In this document: positions 40,020-48,003 of the stretch, in pieces | How the letters are laid out: each line of letters opens with the position of its first letter | Position numbering within the stretch: the stretch's first letter is position 1 | From: Bacteroidia bacterium | GTDB lineage: Bacteria > Bacteroidota > Bacteroidia > B-17B0 > Aurantibacillaceae | Direction of reading: 5' to 3' | Assembly (NCBI GenBank): GCA_026003255.1 | Contig: BPGX01000002.1 | Location: 372,001-436,000, forward strand | DNA length: 64,000 bases | The notes under the pieces: model-generated | Databases searched by the model: none | What the model was told of the DNA's origin: nothing | What the model saw: the letters and a program-made list of their open reading frames with translations, nothing else | Program-made: the position numbers and the translations under genes

Positions 40020-41787
40020 TGTTGCTATTATAGGTGCAGGACCTATTGGTTTAATTTTAGCCAACTACTTAAAAAAATCTGGAAGTAACATTTTCCTTTT
40101 TGATAAAGATAAAGTAAAAGTAAATCTAATAAAAAACGAAGGAATAACCATTCAACAATCCGATAAAAAAGAAATACTGAAATTAAAACATGTTTTTTCT
40201 GATTTTCAAGAAGCAGATGCAAATACTATTTTTGAGATTGCCATTTTTTGCACAAAGGCCTATCAAACAGATGGTGCTGGAAAAACATTCAAAAACCATT
40301 TTGGTGTCATCCCTGTACTGAGTGCTCAAAATGGAATTGAAACTGAAAATATTTTAAAAAACATTTTTGGTGAGAATAACGTTCTCCGCATGGTTATCAA
40401 TTTTGCTGGTAACCTTCTTGCACCCAATCAGGTCAAACAAACTTTTTTTATCCCACCCAATTACATCGCTTCTATCGATGATTCAAAAAGAAATTTAGCT
40501 AAAAATTTAGCACAACAATTAACATCCGTTGAATTAGAAACCAGAGACCTTGATTCTTTTTCCATATTAAAGCAAATCTGGGAAAAAACGATATTGAATT
40601 CAGCATTAAGTGCTTTATGTGGAATCTCTAAAATGACAATGAAAGAGGTAATGTCACAGCCAGACATGGTTGAGATTGTTGAACAAACTATTCAGGAAGC
40701 TGTTGAAGTGGCCGCTGCAGAAAAAATTTTCTTTGATGATGATTTCATACGAAAATGTATTCGTTATTTGAAAAAAGCAGGTGACCATTACCCTTCACTC
40801 GCTATTGATATGATGAATGGCAGAGAAACAGAAATTGATTTTTTTAATGGAAAAATTTTGCAATATGGGCGAAAACATTATATCAAAACGCCCATGAATC
40901 AAATGTTTTATAATATAGTTAAAGCGCAAACTCAAAAAAGCATTCCTAACATTTCCTTTTTATCTATTCAAAATAACTATGCGGTAAAATCTTCATCAAA
41001 AAAAGCAGATGCTTATTTAGGAATAGATCTCGGCTCATCATATACAAAAATTGCTGTTATCGACACAGATAATCAAATACTTTTCAAAACCATTCTGAAA
41101 ACTTTTAATCGTGATAAAATCTCCATTCACCACGTTATCGACACCGTTCAAAAAGAATACAACATTCAATCAAGCTGTGCTACTGGATATGGTCGAAAAT
41201 ATTTCACACAATCAGATATTGTAAAAACCGAAATAAATTGTGCTGCAAGAGGAGTTAACATTTTCATTCCAGGTGAAAAAACCATCATTGACATAGGTGG
41301 AGAAGATATTAAAATAATAAAGTGCGACAAACAAGGACTGGTTGAAAACTTTTCTCTAAACGATAAATGTGCGGCAGGAACAGGGTCTTTTATTGTAGAA
41401 ATTGCCGAGAAAACAGGATTAGACATCAAAGAAATGAACGATTTAGCCAAACATTCAACATATAATAAACCATTGAATAGTTTCTGTACTGTGTTTGCAA
41501 AAACAGAAATAATGAATTGGATTTTTGAAGGCATGTCCGTTCAAGATATTGCCAGAGGAATTTATTTATCCATAGCTTCTAGAGTTGGTAAAATGAGAAT
41601 TGACACAACCTGCCCTGTTGTTCTGATTGGAGGTGTTTCTGCTTATCATCCATATTTCCGTGAAATTCTGGAAAATCAGTTGAAAACTAAAATTTATACG
41701 CTTGATCATCCTCAACATATAGTTGCTATCGGGGCCGCACTTATGGCAAAGGATTATATTTCAAGTCCTCAAACTCAAAACGCTTAA
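40003..41787 (+). CDS. ketopantoate reductase-like::HgdC-type ATPase activator fusion
   Basis: 594 residues from ATG 40003 (a TTG at 39973 is less likely). Residues 1-305 are a complete PanE/ApbA-type NAD(P)H dehydrogenase: GAGPIG at the N-terminus, the conserved Lys in WEKTILNSALSAL, and NGRETEIDFFNG. Residues about 335-594 are an ASKHA activator with LGIDLGSSYTKIA, DIGGEDIKII, C456 (KCAAGTGSF), C495 (FCTVF) and VVLIGGV. The 39-residue cysteine spacing is that of HgdC, BcrA and BcrD. It likely energises the upstream HgdB-like protein; the reductase half could handle a linked oxo/hydroxy-acid or supply electrons. I know of no described protein with this fusion. Confidence 0.8.
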   Translation: MSPLNNVAIIGAGPIGLILANYLKKSGSNIFLFDKDKVKVNLIKNEGITIQQSDKKEILKLKHVFSDFQEADANTIFEIAIFCTKAYQTDGAGKTFKNHFGVIPVLSAQNGIETENILKNIFGENNVLRMVINFAGNLLAPNQVKQTFFIPPNYIASIDDSKRNLAKNLAQQLTSVELETRDLDSFSILKQIWEKTILNSALSALCGISKMTMKEVMSQPDMVEIVEQTIQEAVEVAAAEKIFFDDDFIRKCIRYLKKAGDHYPSLAIDMMNGRETEIDFFNGKILQYGRKHYIKTPMNQMFYNIVKAQTQKSIPNISFLSIQNNYAVKSSSKKADAYLGIDLGSSYTKIAVIDTDNQILFKTILKTFNRDKISIHHVIDTVQKEYNIQSSCATGYGRKYFTQSDIVKTEINCAARGVNIFIPGEKTIIDIGGEDIKIIKCDKQGLVENFSLNDKCAAGTGSFIVEIAEKTGLDIKEMNDLAKHSTYNKPLNSFCTVFAKTEIMNWIFEGMSVQDIARGIYLSIASRVGKMRIDTTCPVVLIGGVSAYHPYFREILENQLKTKIYTLDHPQHIVAIGAALMAKDYISSPQTQNA

Positions 41788-41790
41788 GTT

Positions 41791-43047
41791 ATGAAAAGTT
41801 ATTTTAATACAAAAAAAGGTGTTGGAATTATCTTTGACGATGTTTATCTGGTTAATGGAAAAAGAACACCGTTTGGAAGATTATGTGGAACCCTATCTGC
41901 TTTATCTCCCACAGACATGGGTATCATTGCTGGAAAAGCAGCTTTACAAAAAACCAGAATTTCTGCAGACGACATTCATCAGGTAGTTGTTGCAAACATT
42001 GGTCAGGCCTCCGCTGATGCATATTTCTTACCAAGACATATTGCATTGTATGCTGGAGTTCCTTTGTCCGTTCCTGCATTAATGGTACAAAAAATTTGTG
42101 GTTCAGGATTAGAAACCATTATCACCGCTGCAGAACAAATCTTGTTGGGCAAAGCAGGCAATGTACTTTGTTGTGGAACAGAAAGCATGTCTCAAATGCC
42201 CACCTCATCATTTGGTAATCGACTAGGGTATCCATTAGGTAAACCCAACTTCGTGGATATGCTCTGGGAATCTCTCATGGATACTGCGGCCGGCTATTCC
42301 ATGGGACAAACAGCAGAAAATCTTGCAAAAAAATATAACATATCCAGAAGCGAGGTAGATGTCTTTGCACTTAGCTCATTCCAAAAAACCATCCAATCCC
42401 AGAAAGAAGGTTTTTTTGAAAACGAAATAGAGCCCATCTCTTCTGTAACTTTTGAAAGAGATGGATTAAAACCAAGAAAAATAAAAATTCCAAAAGAAAA
42501 AACGCCTTTTAAAACAGACGAAAATGTAAGAGAAACCAGTTTAGAAAAATTATCCCAATTATCCCCGGTATTTTACGAAGATGGCGTACAAACAGCCGGA
42601 AACTCAAGTGGGATGGTAGATGGAGCCGCCGCTGTAGTTGTTTCATCTAAATACGAAATACAACAAAAACAGTTAAACCCGCTTGCAAAAATCGTTGCTG
42701 CTGCTACTGCTGGTGTTGAACCTAAATACATGGGAATAGGTCCTGTACCAGCTATTCAATTATTGCTAGAAATGACCGGATTAAAATTAGATGATATCGG
42801 TCTGGTAGAAATTAATGAAGCATTCGCTGCTCAAACATTGGCCTGTGTAAAAGAACTTAACCTAGATGTCAATAAACTGAATGTTCACGGAGGTGCTATT
42901 GCTATCGGTCATCCATTGGGTGCAACGGGTGTAAGAATTTCTCTCACATTAGCCAGAAGCATGAATGAAAAGAAAATTAAATATGGCATTGCATCCGCTT
43001 GCATAGGCGGAGGACAAGGCACTGCCATTTTATTTGAATTAGTTTAA
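41791..43047 (+). CDS. thiolase (acetyl-CoA C-acyltransferase)
   Basis: 418 residues, three bases after the fusion gene. Catalytic Cys103 in KICGSGLE, His in GHPLGATG and the second Cys in SACIGGGQG are intact. The first 14 residues extend beyond the usual DDVYLVNGKRTPFG start. In this pathway it would cleave 3-oxopimeloyl-CoA with CoA to glutaryl-CoA and acetyl-CoA, and possibly acetoacetyl-CoA later. Substrate is inferred from the operon. Confidence 0.88.
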   Translation: MKSYFNTKKGVGIIFDDVYLVNGKRTPFGRLCGTLSALSPTDMGIIAGKAALQKTRISADDIHQVVVANIGQASADAYFLPRHIALYAGVPLSVPALMVQKICGSGLETIITAAEQILLGKAGNVLCCGTESMSQMPTSSFGNRLGYPLGKPNFVDMLWESLMDTAAGYSMGQTAENLAKKYNISRSEVDVFALSSFQKTIQSQKEGFFENEIEPISSVTFERDGLKPRKIKIPKEKTPFKTDENVRETSLEKLSQLSPVFYEDGVQTAGNSSGMVDGAAAVVVSSKYEIQQKQLNPLAKIVAAATAGVEPKYMGIGPVPAIQLLLEMTGLKLDDIGLVEINEAFAAQTLACVKELNLDVNKLNVHGGAIAIGHPLGATGVRISLTLARSMNEKKIKYGIASACIGGGQGTAILFELV

Positions 43048-43060
43048 AAACTTTTATACT

Positions 43061-44110
43061 ATGGAGAAAATTATCAAATGGAAGTTTAAAGAACTTAAAG
43101 GAGAATTTTATAAAACAGAAGAAGATTTTCCTGAACTGAAAACAGGCGAAGTTTTAGTCAAAGTAGCTGGATGTGGCGTATGTCATACAGACATAAGTTT
43201 TTGGCACGATGGAGTTAAAACCCGAAAAGAATTGCCTTTAACACTTGGTCATGAAATTAGCGGCACAGTGATCAAAGGAGACACTCATTGGATTAATAAA
43301 AATGTAATTATCCCTGCAGTTTTACCTTGTGGTGAATGCGAATTGTGTAAAAACGGAAGATCTAATATCTGTCAGAAACAACTAATGCCCGGAAATGATT
43401 TTGATGGGGGCTTTGCTTCACATATCGTTGTCCCATCCCGTTTCCTTTGTGAAGTTCCTGATAATGCACTAAAAAATTATAGTTTATCCGAATTAGCAGT
43501 AATCGCAGATGCCGTATCTACTCCCTATCAGGTAATCCATAAAGCATCTATTCATGAAAACGATCTGGCTATTATTATTGGTACAGGAGGCATAGGAATA
43601 TACGCCGTTCAAATTGCTCGATTGTTTGGCGCAAAAGTTTTGGCATTAGATATTAACGATGAAAAATTACTAAACGCAGAAAAAGCCGGTGCTCACAGAG
43701 TACTAAATATCAAAGGAATGGATGGAAAAACTATTAAACAAAAAATAAAAGAAATTACTCGTCAGTGGAACGTGTCACCCTATATGTGGAAAATATTTGA
43801 AATGTCCGGAACAGCAGCCGGTCAGGAAACTGCATTTAATCTACTCACTTTTGCTTCAACAATGTCTGTAGTAGGATTTACAATGGATAAAGTAACGGTA
43901 CGATTAAGTAATCTTATGGCAATGGACGCCACTCTTATAGGAACATGGGGATGTAAACCAGAGCTTTATCCAGAAATTGTACGACATGTTGCAGATGGAA
44001 AAATTAATATAAAAGATTTTATTGAGGAAAAACCACTGGATTCTATCAATGAAGTATTTCAGAATACTTTACAACACAAATATAAAAAAAGAATAATTTT
44101 AAAACCATAA
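43061..44110 (+). CDS. had: 6-hydroxycyclohex-1-ene-1-carbonyl-CoA dehydrogenase
   Basis: 349 residues, zinc-type alcohol dehydrogenase. Catalytic zinc motif GCGVCHTDI (37-45), GHEISG, structural zinc cysteines in CGECELCKNGRSNIC, and NAD motif GTGGIGIYAVQIA. The stretches HDGVKTRKELPLTLGHEISG and MPGNDFDGGFASH closely recall Thauera Had and distinguish it from general ADHs. It oxidises the alcohol formed by Dch to the 6-oxo compound with NAD+. It lies 13 bases after the thiolase and 4 before oah. Confidence 0.9.
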   Translation: MEKIIKWKFKELKGEFYKTEEDFPELKTGEVLVKVAGCGVCHTDISFWHDGVKTRKELPLTLGHEISGTVIKGDTHWINKNVIIPAVLPCGECELCKNGRSNICQKQLMPGNDFDGGFASHIVVPSRFLCEVPDNALKNYSLSELAVIADAVSTPYQVIHKASIHENDLAIIIGTGGIGIYAVQIARLFGAKVLALDINDEKLLNAEKAGAHRVLNIKGMDGKTIKQKIKEITRQWNVSPYMWKIFEMSGTAAGQETAFNLLTFASTMSVVGFTMDKVTVRLSNLMAMDATLIGTWGCKPELYPEIVRHVADGKINIKDFIEEKPLDSINEVFQNTLQHKYKKRIILKP

Positions 44111-44114
44111 AACC

Positions 44115-45212
44115 ATGAAAAATCATGATTTAATCGAAAACTATAATTTTCATGAAGGGGTTATTTATGAAAAAAGACCCTGTTATGACATTCAGGGAAA
44201 AGAGGTTCCTAATTTATATTCTGCGTGGATTATCTTAAATAATCCCAAACAATACAATTCTTACACTACCCAAATGGTAAAAGACGTTATTCTTGCTTTT
44301 AATCGTGCATCGAATGACAGATCTGTGGTAGCAGTAGTATTTACAGCAGTAGGAGACAAAGCGTTTTGTACCGGAGGCAACACAAAGGAATACGCAGAAT
44401 ATTATGCCGGCAATCCTCAAGAATACTCACAGTATATGCGTTTATTCAACGACATGGTAAGTTCCATACTCAAATGTGAAAAACCTGTTATTAATAGAGT
44501 AAACGGCATGCGCATTGCTGGGGGTCAGGAAATAGGAATGGCCTGTGATTTTACTATAACAGTAGACACTGCGCGTTTTGGTCAAGCTGGTCCTAAACAT
44601 GGTAGTGCTCCGATTGGAGGAGCAACTGATTTTTTACCGCTTTATGTTGGTATAGAACAAGCCATGAACTCTCTTGTTTTATGCGAACCATGGACAGCAC
44701 ATCAGGCCTATTTTTATGGGCTTGTAACAGACATCGTACCTTGTTTGAAATATCAAGGAAAGTTTATCACTAACCCATTAGTTATTACAGATAAAATTGT
44801 AGATGAATTTGGAAAAATTATTTTCGGTTCAATGAAAACCGGAGAAGATCTTGCTGCTGCTAAAAAAATTATAGAACAATGTGAAACGGATCTATCTTTA
44901 CTGGATATGTCTGTAAACAAGTTAATTACTAAATTGATGTACACCTTCCCAAATTGTACAAATAAAACTATTTCAGAAGTGCGTAAATTTAAGTTGGAAC
45001 ACTGGGATAAAAATAAAGAAAGTAGTCGTGAGTGGCTGGCACTGAATATGATGACCGAAGCCAAAGCTGGATTTAGAGCATTTAATGAAGGACCAAAAGA
45101 CCAGAGAGAAGTTGATTTTATTAAATTAAGACAATTATTAGCAGAAGGAAAAGAATGGAACGATGAATTAATTCGTGAAATATCTCCTCAATTTAAAAAA
45201 GTGTCTCATTAA
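44115..45212 (+). CDS. oah: 6-oxocyclohex-1-ene-1-carbonyl-CoA hydrolase (ring opening)
   Basis: 365 residues, longer than ordinary crotonases, as expected for Oah. Hallmark segments are AWIILNNPKQYNSYTTQMV, FCTGGNTKEYAEYYAGNPQEY, NGMRIAGGQEIGMACDF and FGQAGPKHGSAPIGGATDF, all familiar from Thauera and Geobacter Oah/BamA. The enzyme adds water twice and opens the ring hydrolytically to 3-hydroxypimeloyl-CoA. BamA-type sequences are diagnostic of anaerobic benzoyl-CoA degradation, so this is strong independent support for the pathway. Confidence 0.93.
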   Translation: MKNHDLIENYNFHEGVIYEKRPCYDIQGKEVPNLYSAWIILNNPKQYNSYTTQMVKDVILAFNRASNDRSVVAVVFTAVGDKAFCTGGNTKEYAEYYAGNPQEYSQYMRLFNDMVSSILKCEKPVINRVNGMRIAGGQEIGMACDFTITVDTARFGQAGPKHGSAPIGGATDFLPLYVGIEQAMNSLVLCEPWTAHQAYFYGLVTDIVPCLKYQGKFITNPLVITDKIVDEFGKIIFGSMKTGEDLAAAKKIIEQCETDLSLLDMSVNKLITKLMYTFPNCTNKTISEVRKFKLEHWDKNKESSREWLALNMMTEAKAGFRAFNEGPKDQREVDFIKLRQLLAEGKEWNDELIREISPQFKKVSH

Positions 45213-45230
45213 ATTAAAAATAATTTATCT

Positions 45231-46004
45231 ATGGAAAAAATCATTGTTCAGGAACACTTTGAAGGTCAATGGTTACAACTAACTCTTAAAGACGGAAAAG
45301 GGAACATTATAGACCTTCAAATGATGTCAGAGTTAATGCAATTATTAGAAGAATTTAAGTTTCGTCCGGAAATCAAAGTGCTTACAATTGAAGGCGATGG
45401 CAAAAACTTTTCCTTTGGAGCAAGCGTAGAAGAACACAAAAAAGAAATGGCTGCAGACATGCTTAAAAATTTTCACAAGTTGTTTTATAAATTTTTAGAT
45501 GTTTCAATCCCCACTATTGCAAAAGTTTCTGGTTATTGTCTTGGTGGTGGAATGGAGCTAGCATTGATTTGTAATTATATCTTTGCTGATAAAACCGCAA
45601 AATTTGGACAACCAGAAATAAATCTTTCAGTTTTTGCTCCTCCTGCTTCCATCATATTACCTGAAAAGATTGGTCTTTCCCGTGCTGAAGAATTACTTTT
45701 GTCGGGTGAAACAATCTCTGCTGAAGAAGCACATAGAATTGGTATTGTAAATAAATTATTTGACACAAAAGATATTCTGAACGAAGAAACAACAAAATTT
45801 ATTGAAAAAGTATTTTTAAGTAAAAGTGCTGCCGCCCTGCGTTATGCCGTAAAAGCCAGCAGAGTTAAGTTCAGTCATGTTTTACGAAATTTTTTACCAT
45901 CACTGGAGAATCTTTACCTGATAGATCTAATGGAAGGACATGACGCCAATGAAGGCATTCAGGCCTTTCTTGAAAAACGAAAACCTGTCTGGAAAAACCA
46001 ATAA
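45231..46004 (+). CDS. dch: cyclohexa-1,5-diene-1-carbonyl-CoA hydratase
   Basis: 257 residues, the length of Thauera Dch, crotonase family. Oxyanion-hole segments FSFGASVEEH and GYCLGGGMELAL are present, with ALICNYIFADKTAKFGQPEINLSVFAPPAS in the position that in Dch lacks the usual catalytic Glu pair. It hydrates the dienoyl-CoA made by BCR to 6-hydroxycyclohex-1-ene-1-carbonyl-CoA. It follows oah by 18 bases. A general enoyl-CoA hydratase is the alternative, but operon context and the VEEH motif favour Dch. Confidence 0.87.
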   Translation: MEKIIVQEHFEGQWLQLTLKDGKGNIIDLQMMSELMQLLEEFKFRPEIKVLTIEGDGKNFSFGASVEEHKKEMAADMLKNFHKLFYKFLDVSIPTIAKVSGYCLGGGMELALICNYIFADKTAKFGQPEINLSVFAPPASIILPEKIGLSRAEELLLSGETISAEEAHRIGIVNKLFDTKDILNEETTKFIEKVFLSKSAAALRYAVKASRVKFSHVLRNFLPSLENLYLIDLMEGHDANEGIQAFLEKRKPVWKNQ

Positions 46005-46016
46005 AAATCCAATGCT

Positions 46017-47990
46017 ATGAAAAAGATAAATAGTTTAGCAGTAATAGGCGCTGGTACCATGGGCTCTGCACTTGCCCAAAAGTTTGCTCAAGAAAACTTT
46101 AATGTCATTTTATGTGATAAATCAGACGATGCTTTAAAAAAAGGAATAAAAAGAATTGAAGAATCACTCAACGAAGCAGTAGAAAAAAAAGTTATTTCAT
46201 CTCAAAAAAAGACCGAAGTTTTAGACAGAATTAAATCCACTGTGGATTTTAATGACTTGAACAATGTTGATTTAGTTATTGAAGCAGTATTTGAAAATTT
46301 TGAAGTGAAAGCGCAACTCTTTCAAGAGATTTCAAAAATTGTTAAGAAAGATACTATTATTGCTACTAACACATCTTCGTTTTCTGTAACGGAACTTTCA
46401 CAGCACGTTTCTTATCCGGAAAGATTTATCGGATTACATTATTTTTATCACGCGGCTAAAAATCGTCTTGTTGAAGTAGTACCGGGTGCTAAAACCAGTG
46501 AAGAAGTTTTTAAAACAGCATATTATTTTTCTCTTCAATCAGGAAAAGATCCAATAGTTACAAAAGATGTTTATGGGTTTGCTGTCAATCGTTTTTTTGT
46601 GCCATGGTTAAACGAATCGGTAAGATTATTTCAGGAAAAAATTGCTACTCCTGAACAAATTGATTATGTGGCAATGAAATTATTTGGAATTGGAATGGGA
46701 CCTTTTGCTTTAATGAACGCCACCGGTGTTCCTGTTGCTTACCATGCTGAAAAAACATTGGAAGTTTTTGGTCCTTCTTACAAAGTATCTGAGTTATTAA
46801 AACAACAAGCAGAAAAGCAGGAAAATTGGAATATTGACGAGTTTCATTCCATTGATACTATTACCGAAAAAGTTATAGAAAAAAGATTGTTAGGAGTCGT
46901 ATTTTTTGTAGTAGCTCAGTTACTAAATGAGAAAGTATGCACTGCAACCGATCTTAATAAAGGTGCAAAAATCGGATTGAAATGGAAAAAAGGGCCTATT
47001 GAACTAATGTGTCAAAAAAACATAGAAGAAGTTAACCAGATTATACATGAATATGTGACATTATACAATGAGAAAACTATAACTATTTCAAAAGAAGATT
47101 TAAAACTTGAATATGTACTTAGCAGAAAAATAAACGATATTGGCTACATTATTTTTAATCGTCCAGAAGATTTAAATGCATTAAATGAAGACGTTTTTAA
47201 TCAGCTTAATCAGCATATTAATGCTTTAAACTCAGACACTTCTATTAATAAAATAATCATAACTTCCACTGGAAAAGCTTTCGTAGCAGGTGCTGATATC
47301 AAATTCTTCATAAATAACATAGAAAGCGGTCAAATAGATAAAATTGTTTCATTCACTCAATTTGCTCAATCTGTACTGGAAAAAATTGACCGTTCTCCTA
47401 AAAAAGTAATATGTGTTCTCAATGGAATGGCATTGGGAGGGGGACTTGAACTTGCATTATGTGCAGATGAAATATACGCATTACCCAATGTTACAATGGC
47501 TTTTCCTGAAACAGGAATCGGAATTTACCCAGGACTTGGAGGTACTCAAAGAACTCAACAAAGAGTAGGGAAATTACTTACAAAATACCTGGTATTTACT
47601 GGAAAAAATTTAAATGTTCAGGAATCAAAAGAAATATCTCTGATAGATGGTATTATTTCATTTGAAGATTATATTAATATCTTAGAAGGCAATTTATCTT
47701 CACTTGCACCAAGAAAACAAGAAAGAAGAGAACTTGCAGAAAAATGGAAAGAGATCGAAAAGAAAATGGAAAATATTAATCCGGACAACTTTAATTCAGC
47801 AGGTGACGACGAACTATTGAAAATACTAAGCAGAAAAGCCCCCCTGGCACTAAAATATGCCGATAAACTCATAAACGAATTTAAAGGTCCTGCTTCTGAA
47901 CTTAATTTTCTTAAAGACATCTTCTCAAGTGAAGATGCGTTATTGGGTTTAAAAAATATTGGAAAAAAAGTTGAATACAAAGGAAAATAG
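46017..47990 (+). CDS. 3-hydroxyacyl-CoA dehydrogenase/enoyl-CoA hydratase fusion
   Basis: 657 residues with the dehydrogenase first (1-355) and crotonase second (about 360-657), the reverse of FadB/FadJ and the order seen in archaeal and some anaerobe enzymes. The NAD motif is VIGAGTMGSALAQ. The catalytic-His loop reads LHYFYHAAKNRLVEV instead of the usual HFFNPxxxMxLVE. The hydratase has GKAFVAGADIKFF and NGMALGGGLELALC. It should oxidise 3-hydroxypimeloyl-CoA and process C4 intermediates. Spacing is 12 bases before and 13 after. Confidence 0.87.
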   Translation: MKKINSLAVIGAGTMGSALAQKFAQENFNVILCDKSDDALKKGIKRIEESLNEAVEKKVISSQKKTEVLDRIKSTVDFNDLNNVDLVIEAVFENFEVKAQLFQEISKIVKKDTIIATNTSSFSVTELSQHVSYPERFIGLHYFYHAAKNRLVEVVPGAKTSEEVFKTAYYFSLQSGKDPIVTKDVYGFAVNRFFVPWLNESVRLFQEKIATPEQIDYVAMKLFGIGMGPFALMNATGVPVAYHAEKTLEVFGPSYKVSELLKQQAEKQENWNIDEFHSIDTITEKVIEKRLLGVVFFVVAQLLNEKVCTATDLNKGAKIGLKWKKGPIELMCQKNIEEVNQIIHEYVTLYNEKTITISKEDLKLEYVLSRKINDIGYIIFNRPEDLNALNEDVFNQLNQHINALNSDTSINKIIITSTGKAFVAGADIKFFINNIESGQIDKIVSFTQFAQSVLEKIDRSPKKVICVLNGMALGGGLELALCADEIYALPNVTMAFPETGIGIYPGLGGTQRTQQRVGKLLTKYLVFTGKNLNVQESKEISLIDGIISFEDYINILEGNLSSLAPRKQERRELAEKWKEIEKKMENINPDNFNSAGDDELLKILSRKAPLALKYADKLINEFKGPASELNFLKDIFSSEDALLGLKNIGKKVEYKGK

Positions 47991-48003
47991 AAACCATAAA
48001 ATA

